Below are positions 55,695 to 64,000 of a stretch of 64,000 nucleotides of DNA, in pieces. The notes under the pieces were generated by a model that was given only the letters and a program-made list of their open reading frames with translations, had not been told where the DNA came from and made no database searches. Each line of letters starts with the position of its first letter. Position 1 is the first letter of the stretch. Origin of the DNA: Rikenella microfusus (GTDB lineage: Bacteria; Bacteroidota; Bacteroidia; Bacteroidales; Tenuifilaceae); assembly GCA_020722565.1 (NCBI GenBank), contig DYKO01000001.1:186001-250000 (forward strand), read 5' to 3'. The position numbers and the translations under genes are program-made.

Positions 55695-56624
55695 CACAAG
55701 CAAAACAGCAATAATTGCCGGTGGTACAGGCCTTATAGGGAGTCATTTGGCTACCCAATTGGAAAACAGAGGCTACAGGGTTATACTTTTAACACGCAAT
55801 CCGAATAAAAGTAATCATCATCCAAATATTGAAAAAAAAGCTGGGATGGCAAAAGTTGGAGCAGTTTGGTTGAGATGTTCGAAAAAAGTGATGTAGTAGT
55901 GAACCTTGCTGGCCATTCCATTGCCAAACTATGGACAAAGCAAAACCAAAAACGAATACGAGAAAGCCGCATTTACTCAACCCGAGCAATAGCACAAGCC
56001 ATAAATGCCTGCAAAAATCCACCTTCGGTGCTAGTTCAGGCCTCGGCTGTGGGTATTTATCCCTATAATTCTCAAGCAACAATAAATGAAAATTCACCCA
56101 TTGGTAAGGGATTTCTTGCTGATATTTGCGAAAATTGGGAAAACGAGGCCATGGCTTGTGCTGAGCGTACCAGATTGATAATAATAAGAACCGGAGTTGT
56201 GCTTTCGAACCGTGGAGGTTTTCTACCCCAAATAGTCACACCTATAAAGCACTACTTTGGAGCCCTATTAGGAAATAGTAAGCAAGTTATTCCATGGATA
56301 CATATCGATGACCATATCAAAGCCATTCTGTTTCTTATTGAAAACCAATCGGCCAAAGGGGTATACAACTTAACAGGACCAGCCAATGATAACCTAAAAA
56401 CAATTGCAAAAACAGCTGCGAAACTCTTAAAAAAACCGGTTTACCTGAACATTTCGGCACACATATTAAATCTTTTGCCCGGGAACATGGCAAAAGAAGT
56501 GCTACTGACAAATCAAACCGTTGAGCCGATGAAACTTAAAGAACTTGGATTTACCTGGACCTACAGCAACATAGAGCAAGCACTACAAAATCTTTTAGTT
56601 TCTGAGGATAATTTTATACCTTAG
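55687..56624 (+). pseudogene. TIGR01777-family (SDR39U1-like) epimerase, frameshifted in an A run
   Basis: NAD-dependent epimerase-like protein. The first frame has IIAGGTGLIGSHLATQLENRGY (dinucleotide loop) and stops at 55896. The second frame continues with WDGKSWSSLVEMFEK, VVVNLAGHSIAKLWT, VLVQASAVGIYP and VIPWIHIDDHIKAI to 56624. Adding one A to the eight-A run at 55832-55839 restores a single protein of about 312 residues. Transcriptional slippage on the A run could rescue it. Its family role is unclear. Confidence 0.82.
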
Positions 56625-56650
56625 CGGTATATTTCAACCCCGAACACTTG

Positions 56651-57358
56651 ATGAGCGAATTTGTTGTAGTTTTTGGTTCTGCCAATATCTTTCAGGAAGA
56701 TAACCTGGTGCTTTCCGATGTCAACTTTTCGGTGGGTAAGGGAGAGTTTGTTTACCTAATTGGGAGGGTGGGCAGTGGTAAATCGAGCCTAATTAAAACC
56801 ATAACTGCCGAAATCAAACTTAAAGAGGGAGAAGGTATGGCTTGTGGCTTCAATCTACAAAAATTGAGCCGAAAGGATATCCCTAAGCTTAGGCGCAGAA
56901 TAGGAATAGTTTTCCAGGATTTTCAGCTGCTTACCGATAGAAGCGTTTACGACAATCTTTTATTTGTGCTCAAAGCCACAGGTTGGAACGACAAAACAGC
57001 CATAAAACAACGCATAGCAGAGGTACTGGATATGGTTGAACTAAAATTTAAGGATTACAAAATGCCACATCAGCTATCGGGAGGTGAACAACAACGCGTA
57101 GTCATTGCCCGGGCTCTGCTCAACAATCCCGAACTTATTCTGGCCGACGAGCCTACAGGAAATCTGGATATGGAAACATCGGAGGGGATAATGCAAATTT
57201 TGCAAAACCTTTCGGCATCAGGGAAATCCGTTATAATGGCTACTCATAACACACAACTAATCAAGAAATTTCCTGCTCGCACTCTAAAATGTGAGAAGGG
57301 AAAGGTAACGGAGGTTCCACAAATGAACGAAATTGACTTTGAGAGCTTAATGGACTAA
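56651..57358 (+). CDS. ABC transporter ATP-binding protein, FtsE-like
   Basis: A 235-residue ABC ATPase. Walker A reads GRVGSGKSS, the Q-loop [17 protein letters not shown], the signature LSGGEQQR, Walker [13 protein letters not shown] and the switch ATHN. The [14 protein letters not shown] and DEPTGNLD blocks are typical of FtsE, which works with FtsX in peptidoglycan hydrolysis at division. No ftsX is next to it; in Bacteroidota the two are often apart. TTG 56648 is in frame, but ATG 56651 is preferred. Confidence 0.85.
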   Translation: MSEFVVVFGSANIFQEDNLVLSDVNFSVGKGEFVYLIGRVGSGKSSLIKTITAEIKLKEGEGMACGFNLQKLSRKDIPKLRRRIGIVFQDFQLLTDRSVYDNLLFVLKATGWNDKTAIKQRIAEVLDMVELKFKDYKMPHQLSGGEQQRVVIARALLNNPELILADEPTGNLDMETSEGIMQILQNLSASGKSVIMATHNTQLIKKFPARTLKCEKGKVTEVPQMNEIDFESLMD

Positions 57359-57361
57359 TTG

Positions 57362-58453
57362 TTAAATAAAAGCCGAATCCCCATCGCCATCAAGTAGCTC
57401 AAATGAAAAAGCCGACATAATTTCTGCCATAGTTTCGGATGCTAAATACTGACGAATTCGCTTAGTGCTATATAAAAAGTACCCCCTCAAACTTCCCATT
57501 GCCTTAATCAACTCATCATTATAAAGATTAATAAATGATGCACCACATTTGCCTGCATGTATGAGGATAAGCCGTGCCATTAAATTCGCACTACCATTCG
57601 CAAACCAATAGTAAGGAACTGTAAAACGGGTGTTGCTGTGCTGCATTAGCACAACTCCTATCAAGTCGTTTTCATGAAACACCTTTACCAAGTAATGATT
57701 GAAATTGGGAACAACGGAGGCAAAGAAATATTTTTTAGCCTGTCGGTCGGGTAAAACGCCGTTGGTAAGCCAAGGATATCTCAGAATCCAGATAATCTCC
57801 TGTGCTCCTCTTCGAGTCAATGTATTTTGAGTGGAATTTGTTAGCAGTTCAATGATTTCCTCATCGGGTCGATTAAAATACTCCAACTCAACACCCTTGG
57901 GTAGTTTTAGAAATTTTCGGGTAATGTTTGATAGGTTTAACAGATTTATTGACTTTTCCCAAATAATAGGGAATACTCCTGTATGCCTGCAACAATTGTA
58001 AGTTTTAAGCGTGGTTTTTCTTAGATAGAAACGTCTCCCTTCAATTTGCTTAATTAACTTAAACGTTTTGGTTTTATCAAAAATAGTTTTAGCAATGGGC
58101 AAGAAGTTGGCAGCCATTAGCATACCATTCCAATCGGCTAAAGCTGAGTCAATAAGTTTTATTGCAATCCCAATTCTACGAAACGAAGGATGTACCCAGG
58201 CCCCCTCAATCCATGCAAAGCGATGGGGATTATCATTAATAAAAGCAGTATCGGGCAAAACGGTAAGATAACCCACCAAATTACCATCGAAATGAGCTTG
58301 ATATAAGACGTTATCGCCTAAATTGGAGCGAGGATTAGCCATGAATGACAGCGCCCGAGCCCTGCTAATGGGCAAAAAATCCCTTTCCGCCAATCTGGTA
58401 TCGCTGGAATACACTAACAGTTCCCTTAAATTAATCTTTGAAATGGATATCAT
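57362..58453 (-). CDS. GNAT-family acetyltransferase-like protein
   Basis: A 363-residue protein. The N-terminal half is a GNAT fold: VLYQAHFDGNLVGYLTVLPD, then WIEGAWVHPSFRRIGIAIKLID, the acetyl-CoA loop. The C-terminal half is unassigned. It is the last of three minus-strand genes with a FemAB-like protein and a polysaccharide-deacetylase-like protein, overlapping the former by four bases. The set probably modifies a surface glycan. Confidence 0.75.
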   Translation of the reverse strand: MISISKINLRELLVYSSDTRLAERDFLPISRARALSFMANPRSNLGDNVLYQAHFDGNLVGYLTVLPDTAFINDNPHRFAWIEGAWVHPSFRRIGIAIKLIDSALADWNGMLMAANFLPIAKTIFDKTKTFKLIKQIEGRRFYLRKTTLKTYNCCRHTGVFPIIWEKSINLLNLSNITRKFLKLPKGVELEYFNRPDEEIIELLTNSTQNTLTRRGAQEIIWILRYPWLTNGVLPDRQAKKYFFASVVPNFNHYLVKVFHENDLIGVVLMQHSNTRFTVPYYWFANGSANLMARLILIHAGKCGASFINLYNDELIKAMGSLRGYFLYSTKRIRQYLASETMAEIMSAFSFELLDGDGDSAFI

Positions 58454-59400
58454 AACTTAAAGCCTTTTATTTCCTGCTTTAACCTAATCAAGAGCTCTCC
58501 TGCAGGCAGCAAATTACGCTTATAACATAAATAATTACAAGGTTTTGACCCAAAGCTAGCAAAAAAACGGGCAATTGTAGGCAAATTTGAACCTTCAAAG
58601 TCTAACACAAGATCATTCCCCACCCCTAACTTTATCATTTTATCAATCATAGTAAACATCACTCCCTTGGACCGGCTCATTGGTTCTGCAACGCCAAACA
58701 GGTAGTACAATTTATTATGGCTTTTGGCAAATAACATACTTCCAACCAAATTAGAGGAATCAGTTAATGCACCTATAATAGTAGGGGCTGCATTATTATC
58801 CACCATTGCATTGATTAATTTTGATATAACGCCAATATCCTTACTTGGATTAATCATATAGCCATGCGACTTATACAACTTGACGAAAGCATCAGATGGC
58901 AGTCCTACGATCGGCTTGATACCATTGGCATGTGCCCGTAAAATATTTCTGCGGGTATTCTGATTATACTCTTGATAAATTCTGCCATAATCAATCAGAT
59001 CGAGCATATAGGTTACCTTTTTTTCGGTACTTGTACTATGCTTTTGGGTTTTATTATGAATATTTAAATTGAGGTAAACATATTTGAATTTATCGGGGAT
59101 GCTATCAAGAAATAGATCGACTAATTCAGGGGTAATTTGCCGTTGGGAAAAAAGACCTAATTGCTGACAGAAGAAAGGTTGAATAATGTAGCTTACTCCA
59201 AACTTTTTTTTGATTGGGAGAGGAAACAAATAGTTGTAATCATCGGCAACCAGTGCACCCCAGTTAGGTGAAACCACATCTAAATACCAGCTGTAGGCAT
59301 AAATATTTCCATTAAAGGCTTCTGCTATGCCCCTGTTCCATTTGGCATCGTCGATATCCTGTCGGGATAAGAATTGTATTTTAGAATTCAGCTCCGTCAT
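58450..59400 (-). CDS. FemAB-like acyltransferase
   Basis: A 316-residue protein with the GNAT/FemAB double-fold pattern: YAYSWYLDVVSPNWGALV near the N-terminus, TRRNILRAHANGIK in the middle, and YLFGVAEPMSRSKG followed by LDFEGSNLPTIARFFASFG near the C-terminus. Related proteins add amino acids or acyl groups to peptidoglycan or glycans. It overlaps the deacetylase gene by 20 bases and the GNAT gene by four, so all three are translationally coupled. Confidence 0.72.
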   Translation of the reverse strand: MTELNSKIQFLSRQDIDDAKWNRGIAEAFNGNIYAYSWYLDVVSPNWGALVADDYNYLFPLPIKKKFGVSYIIQPFFCQQLGLFSQRQITPELVDLFLDSIPDKFKYVYLNLNIHNKTQKHSTSTEKKVTYMLDLIDYGRIYQEYNQNTRRNILRAHANGIKPIVGLPSDAFVKLYKSHGYMINPSKDIGVISKLINAMVDNNAAPTIIGALTDSSNLVGSMLFAKSHNKLYYLFGVAEPMSRSKGVMFTMIDKMIKLGVGNDLVLDFEGSNLPTIARFFASFGSKPCNYLCYKRNLLPAGELLIRLKQEIKGFKL

Positions 59401-60703
59401 TCAGCTCCTCCAAAGTAACTTTAAGCAAAAACATCAATGAGGGTTTGCCCATTGATTCGGTTAGATAATCAACATGCCATATAGAAATAAACGAGCCATT
59501 AACCATTTTTACTCGATTTAGTAACCGTTTAAGCAACTCCATGGTCTCATTCTGATTTTGATTTGCCAAATGCCTAATGGTTGAATCCATTATAGCAAAA
59601 GGAAAGATTTTAAGGTTTTTAACCGCATTCTCATAAACATCAAAAAACGGATAGGGGGTGCAAGTTCCCGCTCTGAAACCGGGTTTCTCGGCAAAACCCA
59701 TGGAGTATTCCTGTGTGATTCCGGCTCTGATTAGAGGATAATAGGATAATGGTATGCTTTGCCGCAGGTAGTGGAATCGGGATGAAGTTACGGACTCATC
59801 CAAAACATCTACCAATCTGGATAGCTCTTTGCGGAAAACATCATCATCGAGAAAAGACTGATAGGAAGGGTGTATTCCAATGGGATAGCGCGATGCGAGT
59901 TTGCCCACTAAGTTTTGCATGGCTGATCGGCTCAAGGGTATCGATTTATCAAACTTTCCCCAATCGCCCGAATGAATAAACCATTTTGTAGCATCACCAT
60001 CTGGAAGTATAGAAAACAAATCGTCGTAAATATCAAAGGGATCTTTTTGCTTTCCAGAAAGAATCCTATACCTCAACTTTACATTCTGAAAATCGAACCT
60101 AAAAAAATCCCTGGTAAAACCAAATGCATTTCGAAGAAAACCCTTTTCCAGAAAGGCAAAGGCGCAATCAAGATCGAATGTAAACTGAAAAGTAAATTTT
60201 CGGGATTTACTGTGAATGTTCGGAAACTTTTCCTTTAACAAACCCAACATTTCAAATGCCCATAGGTCAACAATAGGATACTCCAAAAAACCATGTTTAA
60301 AAGAAAAACTATTTGATACTCCAAAACGGCCATGCTTATCGCCTCTAAAAGGAAGATATTCCTCATATCGGGTTACCAAAAAGAATGCTCCGGAAAACAG
60401 GTCAAACGGTATATCGAATTTATGGGGACTTTGAGCCATGGGAAAGGCAGTTAGGTTGTGCCACTGCCCAACTGAAAAAGATTGCTGTTTTATGTCAGTT
60501 TCAAAAAGGAGGTTCGAAACACAAATTGATAGTGAACCGGCAATAACCTGATTATCGTAGTTTAAAACCGGTCCATTATATTGCGATGCCTCAGTGTAAT
60601 AAGATGTAATACGGTAGGGCATCCGAAGGATATCCTTGAAAATGAAACGGCAAATGTACTCGAGCCTGGGCGTAAGCTGACGGCTGAAGATCAAAAGTTC
60701 CAC
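59381..60703 (-). CDS. Polysaccharide-deacetylase-like protein
   Basis: A 440-residue protein resembling the long Bacteroidota deacetylases with an N-terminal DUF7033-like region. FQFTFDLDCAFAFLEKG supplies the Asp pair, and YPIGIHPSYQSFLDD the His motif of carbohydrate esterase family 4. The start is GTG 60703; the nearby ATG is out of frame. No signal peptide, so it probably acts in the cytosol on a glycan precursor. First gene of the three-gene operon. Confidence 0.78.
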   Translation of the reverse strand: MELLIFSRQLTPRLEYICRFIFKDILRMPYRITSYYTEASQYNGPVLNYDNQVIAGSLSICVSNLLFETDIKQQSFSVGQWHNLTAFPMAQSPHKFDIPFDLFSGAFFLVTRYEEYLPFRGDKHGRFGVSNSFSFKHGFLEYPIVDLWAFEMLGLLKEKFPNIHSKSRKFTFQFTFDLDCAFAFLEKGFLRNAFGFTRDFFRFDFQNVKLRYRILSGKQKDPFDIYDDLFSILPDGDATKWFIHSGDWGKFDKSIPLSRSAMQNLVGKLASRYPIGIHPSYQSFLDDDVFRKELSRLVDVLDESVTSSRFHYLRQSIPLSYYPLIRAGITQEYSMGFAEKPGFRAGTCTPYPFFDVYENAVKNLKIFPFAIMDSTIRHLANQNQNETMELLKRLLNRVKMVNGSFISIWHVDYLTESMGKPSLMFLLKVTLEELNDGAEF

Positions 60704-60766
60704 ACATCAACTATTTAAATTGCAAGATACAAAATACCTGCAATATTTCAATGCAACGGATATTGC

Positions 60767-63241
60767 TCAGACATCAATATCAACTACCGTGATTCCTGCA
60801 CCACCAAATTCAACATGTTCATCGGTAAATCCTTTAACTCCCGGGGTGTGCCTAAGGTAATCCCTGATTACCTGTTTCAGTATACCATTGCCCTTTCCGT
60901 GCAGTATTCTAACCCGGCTAAATCCGAGCATCAGCGCATCGTCAATCAGTTCCTGAACGGCCTCAAGAGCCTCATCGGCTCTATAGCCCCGAACATCGAT
61001 ATCGGATTTAAAATTCAACCGTCGTTTGTAAACATCAAAGCCTTTGGAAAAATTAGAAGCAGCCCTTTTCGAAATATCGCGAATTTCTTCTGAACTAATC
61101 CGCTTCAGCTTATCAAGTTTAACCACGGTAATCATTCCTCCGATTGCCACCGATGCCGATTTATCGGATATCGATATTATTTCGCCAATCAATTCGTTAC
61201 CCTCAACCCTGACCCTATCGCTAGGTTGCAAAAGTTTATCGGCCTCCTCCTTTCCAACTTGCTCTTCACTTACGAGTTGCTGGCGCTTTTGCGCCTTACG
61301 TTCCTGGCGATGGCGAATAAGTTCCATTTTTCGTTCAATGGTTGGGTCGTTCTGGAGAGCGGTGTCAACATCAGCTTTAAGTTTCTCAATTTGCTGCCGT
61401 GCCTGTCGGGTTTGCTCCTTATCGGCATTCGATTCCTTAATGGTTCTTATAGCATTCTCAATTTGTTTATTCACGTTGGCCAGTAGCTCCTGAGCCTCTT
61501 TTTTAGCTTGTGAGAGAATTTCCTTTCGTTTTTTTTCAAGTTCCACAAGTTCCTGCAGCAAACGCTCCTCAGCCTCCTCGGCACGTTTGTTGGCCAATCT
61601 AATGCTTTCGCGTTTTTTCTCCCAGTAACGTTTATCGCGCGATATCTCTCGCAGATGCTTTTCGAGTGAAATGTAGTTGGTGCCAACCTTTTGAGCGGCG
61701 TCGCTTAGTACGCTTTCGGGCAAACCTATTTTTCGTGCAATTTCAAAAGCAAAGCTACTGCCAGGTTTACCAATTTCTAATTTGAAAAGGGGCTCAATAC
61801 GCTCGTTATCGAAAAGCATTGCTCCATTTATCACTCCATGTGTGTTGGCAGCAAAATGCTTCAGGTTTGAGTAGTGAGTAGTGATAACACCGTAAACGCC
61901 CTTGTTACAGAACTCCTGAAGAATAGACTCTGCAATTGCACCTCCTGCGGTGGGCTCGGTTCCTGCACCAAACTCATCGATAAGTATCATGCTCTCACCA
62001 TTGGCATTCCTGAGCATCTGCTTCATGTTGATGAGATGCGAGCTGTAGGTGCTCAGATCGTTTTCAATGGACTGCTCATCGCCTAAATCGATAAAAATCT
62101 TTTTAAATATTCCCATTTCGGAGTTTTCGAGCGCACAGGGTAGAAATCCGCACTGCAACATGTACTGAAGCAAGCCCACGGTTTTAAGGCAAACCGATTT
62201 CCCCCCGGCATTAGGGCCCGAAATTAACAAGATTCTGTTTTCGGAATTCAATTCAATATCAAGGGGGACAATTGACTTTCCGTCGCGTTTAAGCGTTTGT
62301 TGAAGTATGGGATGCTTAGCCTGCCTAAAGTAAAGCCCAGGGTGCTGATTTAATATGGGTTTTGTGCCATCAAAATCAATGGCAAAAAGAGCTTTGGCCC
62401 TAATAAAATCAATATCACCCATAAAATCGTAGGCCCCTAGTAAATCGGGCAGGTATGGTCTGATTGAGTCGGCAAATTCAATCAGTATGCGGATTATCTC
62501 GCGCCGCTCATCGTATTCGAGTTCACGAATCTCGTTGTTAAGCTCTACCACCTCAACGGGTTCAATAAAAACCGTTTTTCCCGTAGCCGATTCATCGTGG
62601 ACAATTCCCTTAAGTTTACGCTTGTTGGCCGCAGCAACCGGAATTACCACTCGTCCCTCACGAACGGTAGGAGAGGCATCAGACTCCACCAAGCCCTGAT
62701 CCCTTGCGCTACGCAAAATACCCTGCACCAACCTATTAACCGCCGATTGCTTACTCAAAATGCTTGCCCTTATTTGAGCCAGCAACGGCGAAGCCGAATC
62801 CTTTATTCGACCAAAACGGTCGAGAATGGCATCGATGCGCTCCACTACATAGGGGTAGTAAGCAACACCCATTGCCAAAGTTGCAATGGCTGGATACTTC
62901 TCCGAAACCCTTTTAACAAAAACTAATAGTTGCTTAATGGTTTCAAGCGAACGGCGCAGCTGCTGCAGCTCGGTTTCATCGAGCCACTGACCGGCTACCT
63001 GAAGTTTTTTTAGGGAGGGTGTAATATCGATAAATCCATCGGCCGGAAAGCCATCCTCCAACTGACAGATTAGCTTCATCTCGTGGGTTTGCTCAATCCA
63101 AAGCGCAACCCTATCGTAATCGCTGCAAAAACTTGTGCTTGCCACGCGCTGCTGCCCCAGCTCACATAGGCAGCGCACGGAAGTTAGCTCACGAACCTTA
63201 TCAAATCCGACCTTTTGCTCAAGAGTGCCGGGATAAATCAT
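60767..63241 (-). CDS. mutS2: MutS2 endonuclease
   Basis: An 824-residue MutS paralogue. It has a core/lever domain, an ATPase with Walker A GPNAGGKS at about 342-349 and DEFGAGTEP, a long coiled coil (about 500-620) and a C-terminal Smr nuclease domain with DVRGYRADEALEAV and ILHGKGNGILK. MutS2 acts on recombination intermediates and, in some bacteria, on collided ribosomes. The frame extends to 63295, but a -7 box lies inside that extension, so ATG 63241 is chosen. Confidence 0.95.
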   Translation of the reverse strand: MIYPGTLEQKVGFDKVRELTSVRCLCELGQQRVASTSFCSDYDRVALWIEQTHEMKLICQLEDGFPADGFIDITPSLKKLQVAGQWLDETELQQLRRSLETIKQLLVFVKRVSEKYPAIATLAMGVAYYPYVVERIDAILDRFGRIKDSASPLLAQIRASILSKQSAVNRLVQGILRSARDQGLVESDASPTVREGRVVIPVAAANKRKLKGIVHDESATGKTVFIEPVEVVELNNEIRELEYDERREIIRILIEFADSIRPYLPDLLGAYDFMGDIDFIRAKALFAIDFDGTKPILNQHPGLYFRQAKHPILQQTLKRDGKSIVPLDIELNSENRILLISGPNAGGKSVCLKTVGLLQYMLQCGFLPCALENSEMGIFKKIFIDLGDEQSIENDLSTYSSHLINMKQMLRNANGESMILIDEFGAGTEPTAGGAIAESILQEFCNKGVYGVITTHYSNLKHFAANTHGVINGAMLFDNERIEPLFKLEIGKPGSSFAFEIARKIGLPESVLSDAAQKVGTNYISLEKHLREISRDKRYWEKKRESIRLANKRAEEAEERLLQELVELEKKRKEILSQAKKEAQELLANVNKQIENAIRTIKESNADKEQTRQARQQIEKLKADVDTALQNDPTIERKMELIRHRQERKAQKRQQLVSEEQVGKEEADKLLQPSDRVRVEGNELIGEIISISDKSASVAIGGMITVVKLDKLKRISSEEIRDISKRAASNFSKGFDVYKRRLNFKSDIDVRGYRADEALEAVQELIDDALMLGFSRVRILHGKGNGILKQVIRDYLRHTPGVKGFTDEHVEFGGAGITVVDIDV

Positions 63242-63256
63242 TCCTGTATTTTTTTG

Positions 63257-63264
63257 CAAAGGTA
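63257..63264 (-). promoter_or_regulatory. -7 box of mutS2 (TACCTTTG)
   Basis: TACCTTTG on the minus strand, 15 bases before the ATG at 63241. No TTG sits at the expected -33 distance. It supports the start at 63241. Confidence 0.5.
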
Positions 63265-63452
63265 GCAAGGATATTGCAAAGGTTTGGCGTTGCAAAGAAA
63301 ATACTCAACTATTAAGTTCCCCCAGAAAAAAAATAAAACAAATAATAGTTTCATCACATCTACTTTTTTTTTCAGTGATATATACTTATTCATTTTTTCT
63401 TAAATTGCATTAAAATTTAAAGCGAAAACCTCGTACGCCAAAATATAATAAT

Positions 63453-64000
63453 ATGAACTTTGTTATTAGTCTTTTGGTAAGTTCCCTCGTATCAGGTATT
63501 GCAGCGGCAATACTTTTAAGTAGGGTATATAAAAATAGCATATTTATAAAGGTTGGCATAGTTTGGCTTATAAACCTTCTGTTTATAATGACTACCGTTA
63601 GCATCAGAATTAAATTCTACGATGGTAACACATTCATCCGATACATAACACTTCTGGTCAACGTATTATTCAGTGTGCTGTGCTTTTACTATGCTACCAT
63701 TAAAGTAGTTCGTCCCCTTGCCAAGGCAATTGATAAGCTCAACATACTTGCAGAGGGCGATTTTACCCAAGCCAACGAAGAAAGCATTACCAACGAAAAA
63801 ATAGACCTCAACCGCCTTATTCTTGCCACCCAGGCACTAAGGTGTAACTTTAGTGAGATTTTAAGCGATATTCAGTCCTATGCGATAAAACTGCGAGAAC
63901 TCAGCGATGAGCTAAGTAGTATTTCAAACCAGCTAGCCGAGGGTGCTGCAGAAGAATCGTCGTCAATAGAGGAAATTTCATCGTCAATGGAACAAATTGC
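63453..64000 (+). CDS. Methyl-accepting chemotaxis-type receptor, C-terminus beyond window
   Basis: An open frame from ATG 63453 to the window end (182 codons). Two hydrophobic segments (FVISLLVSSLVSGIAAAILL; later ITLLVNVLFSVLCFYYAT) flank a short non-cytoplasmic part. A HAMP-like linker VRPLAKAIDKLNILAEGDF and the start of a signalling coiled coil (SNQLAEGAAEESSSIEEISS) follow. It looks like an MCP with a tiny sensor domain. The antisense frame at 63410-63604 is a shadow. Confidence 0.85.
   Translation, partial: MNFVISLLVSSLVSGIAAAILLSRVYKNSIFIKVGIVWLINLLFIMTTVSIRIKFYDGNTFIRYITLLVNVLFSVLCFYYATIKVVRPLAKAIDKLNILAEGDFTQANEESITNEKIDLNRLILATQALRCNFSEILSDIQSYAIKLRELSDELSSISNQLAEGAAEESSSIEEISSSMEQI

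Noticed and set aside
61044-61493. 149-codon plus-strand frame inside mutS2
   Set aside because: Antisense to the coiled-coil and linker region of mutS2; low-complexity Ser-rich product typical of a shadow.
63410-63604. 64-codon minus-strand frame
   Set aside because: Antisense to the MCP-type receptor, which has membrane segments, a HAMP-like linker and the start of the signalling domain.
1-64000. tRNA, rRNA, riboswitch, CRISPR array, IS element
   Set aside because: I looked for cloverleaf-type T loops, spaced direct repeats, transposase motifs and common riboswitch cores and found none that hold up by eye; a tRNAscan/Infernal run would be decisive.

Overview
The window looks like a chromosomal stretch from a member of the Bacteroidota, most likely an anaerobic, fermentative Bacteroidales/Marinilabiliales-type organism. 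The signs are -7 boxes of the form TAnnTTTG with an upstream TTG, few Shine-Dalgarno sequences, TonB-type outer-membrane receptors with carboxypeptidase-like regulatory domains, an S46 dipeptidyl peptidase of the DPP11 type, a KDO-8-P phosphatase (Gram-negative envelope), a Lys-type phosphoglycerate dehydrogenase, and several families seen mainly in this phylum. I recognised no rRNA, tRNA, CRISPR array, IS element or prophage.

Layout. 1-16.7 kb is core metabolism: a frameshifted DUF1648-like membrane gene, uvrA, a secreted protein/lipoprotein pair, a HEAT-like protein, a dihydroorotate dehydrogenase-like protein, a YggS-type PLP protein, the serine block (serC, serA, DUF1015), comB, gcvT, an orphan Hpt/STAS signalling pair and a secreted M14 peptidase. 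16.7-22.8 kb holds a GNAT-like protein, an NhaD Na+/H+ antiporter, a long intergenic region with a GC-rich structured element, and a TonB-dependent receptor.

22.9-42.1 kb is the most distinctive part, an anaerobic redox island entirely on the minus strand. A ten-gene operon (31418 down to 22957) encodes a NADH-linked [FeFe] hydrogenase (NuoE-, HydA-, NuoF- and HndB-like subunits). Upstream in the same operon is a putative sensory/regulatory module: a hydrogenase-like iron-sulfur protein with altered H-cluster motifs, two DRTGG proteins, two HATPase proteins and a PHP phosphoesterase. A second hydrogenase operon (35526 to 32064) has a shortened NuoF-like subunit and a different H-cluster L1 motif. 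Next comes an acyl-CoA dehydrogenase with ETF and a two-gene membrane iron-sulfur oxidoreductase resembling ETF:menaquinone oxidoreductase. Rex-like operators of the form TTGTTAT-N4-ATAACAA, or close to it, lie before hydrogenase operon 1, inside it, before operon 2 and before nhaD. This suggests NADH/NAD+-responsive control, though the regulator gene is not in the window.

42.5-50.4 kb carries a hypothetical gene, a five-gene run (DUF2520, kdsC, UbiA prenyltransferase, maf, DPP11), a DUF364 protein and tlyA. 50.4-56.6 kb is a zone of broken genes: a five-lesion LTA-synthase/sulfatase pseudogene, a TonB receptor with a one-base deletion in a G run, and a TIGR01777 epimerase with a one-base deletion in an A run. 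56.6-64 kb contains an FtsE-like ATPase, a three-gene deacetylase/FemAB/GNAT operon, mutS2 and the start of a methyl-accepting chemotaxis-type receptor that runs off the window.

All assignments come from reading the sequence and recalling family motifs; no searches were run.
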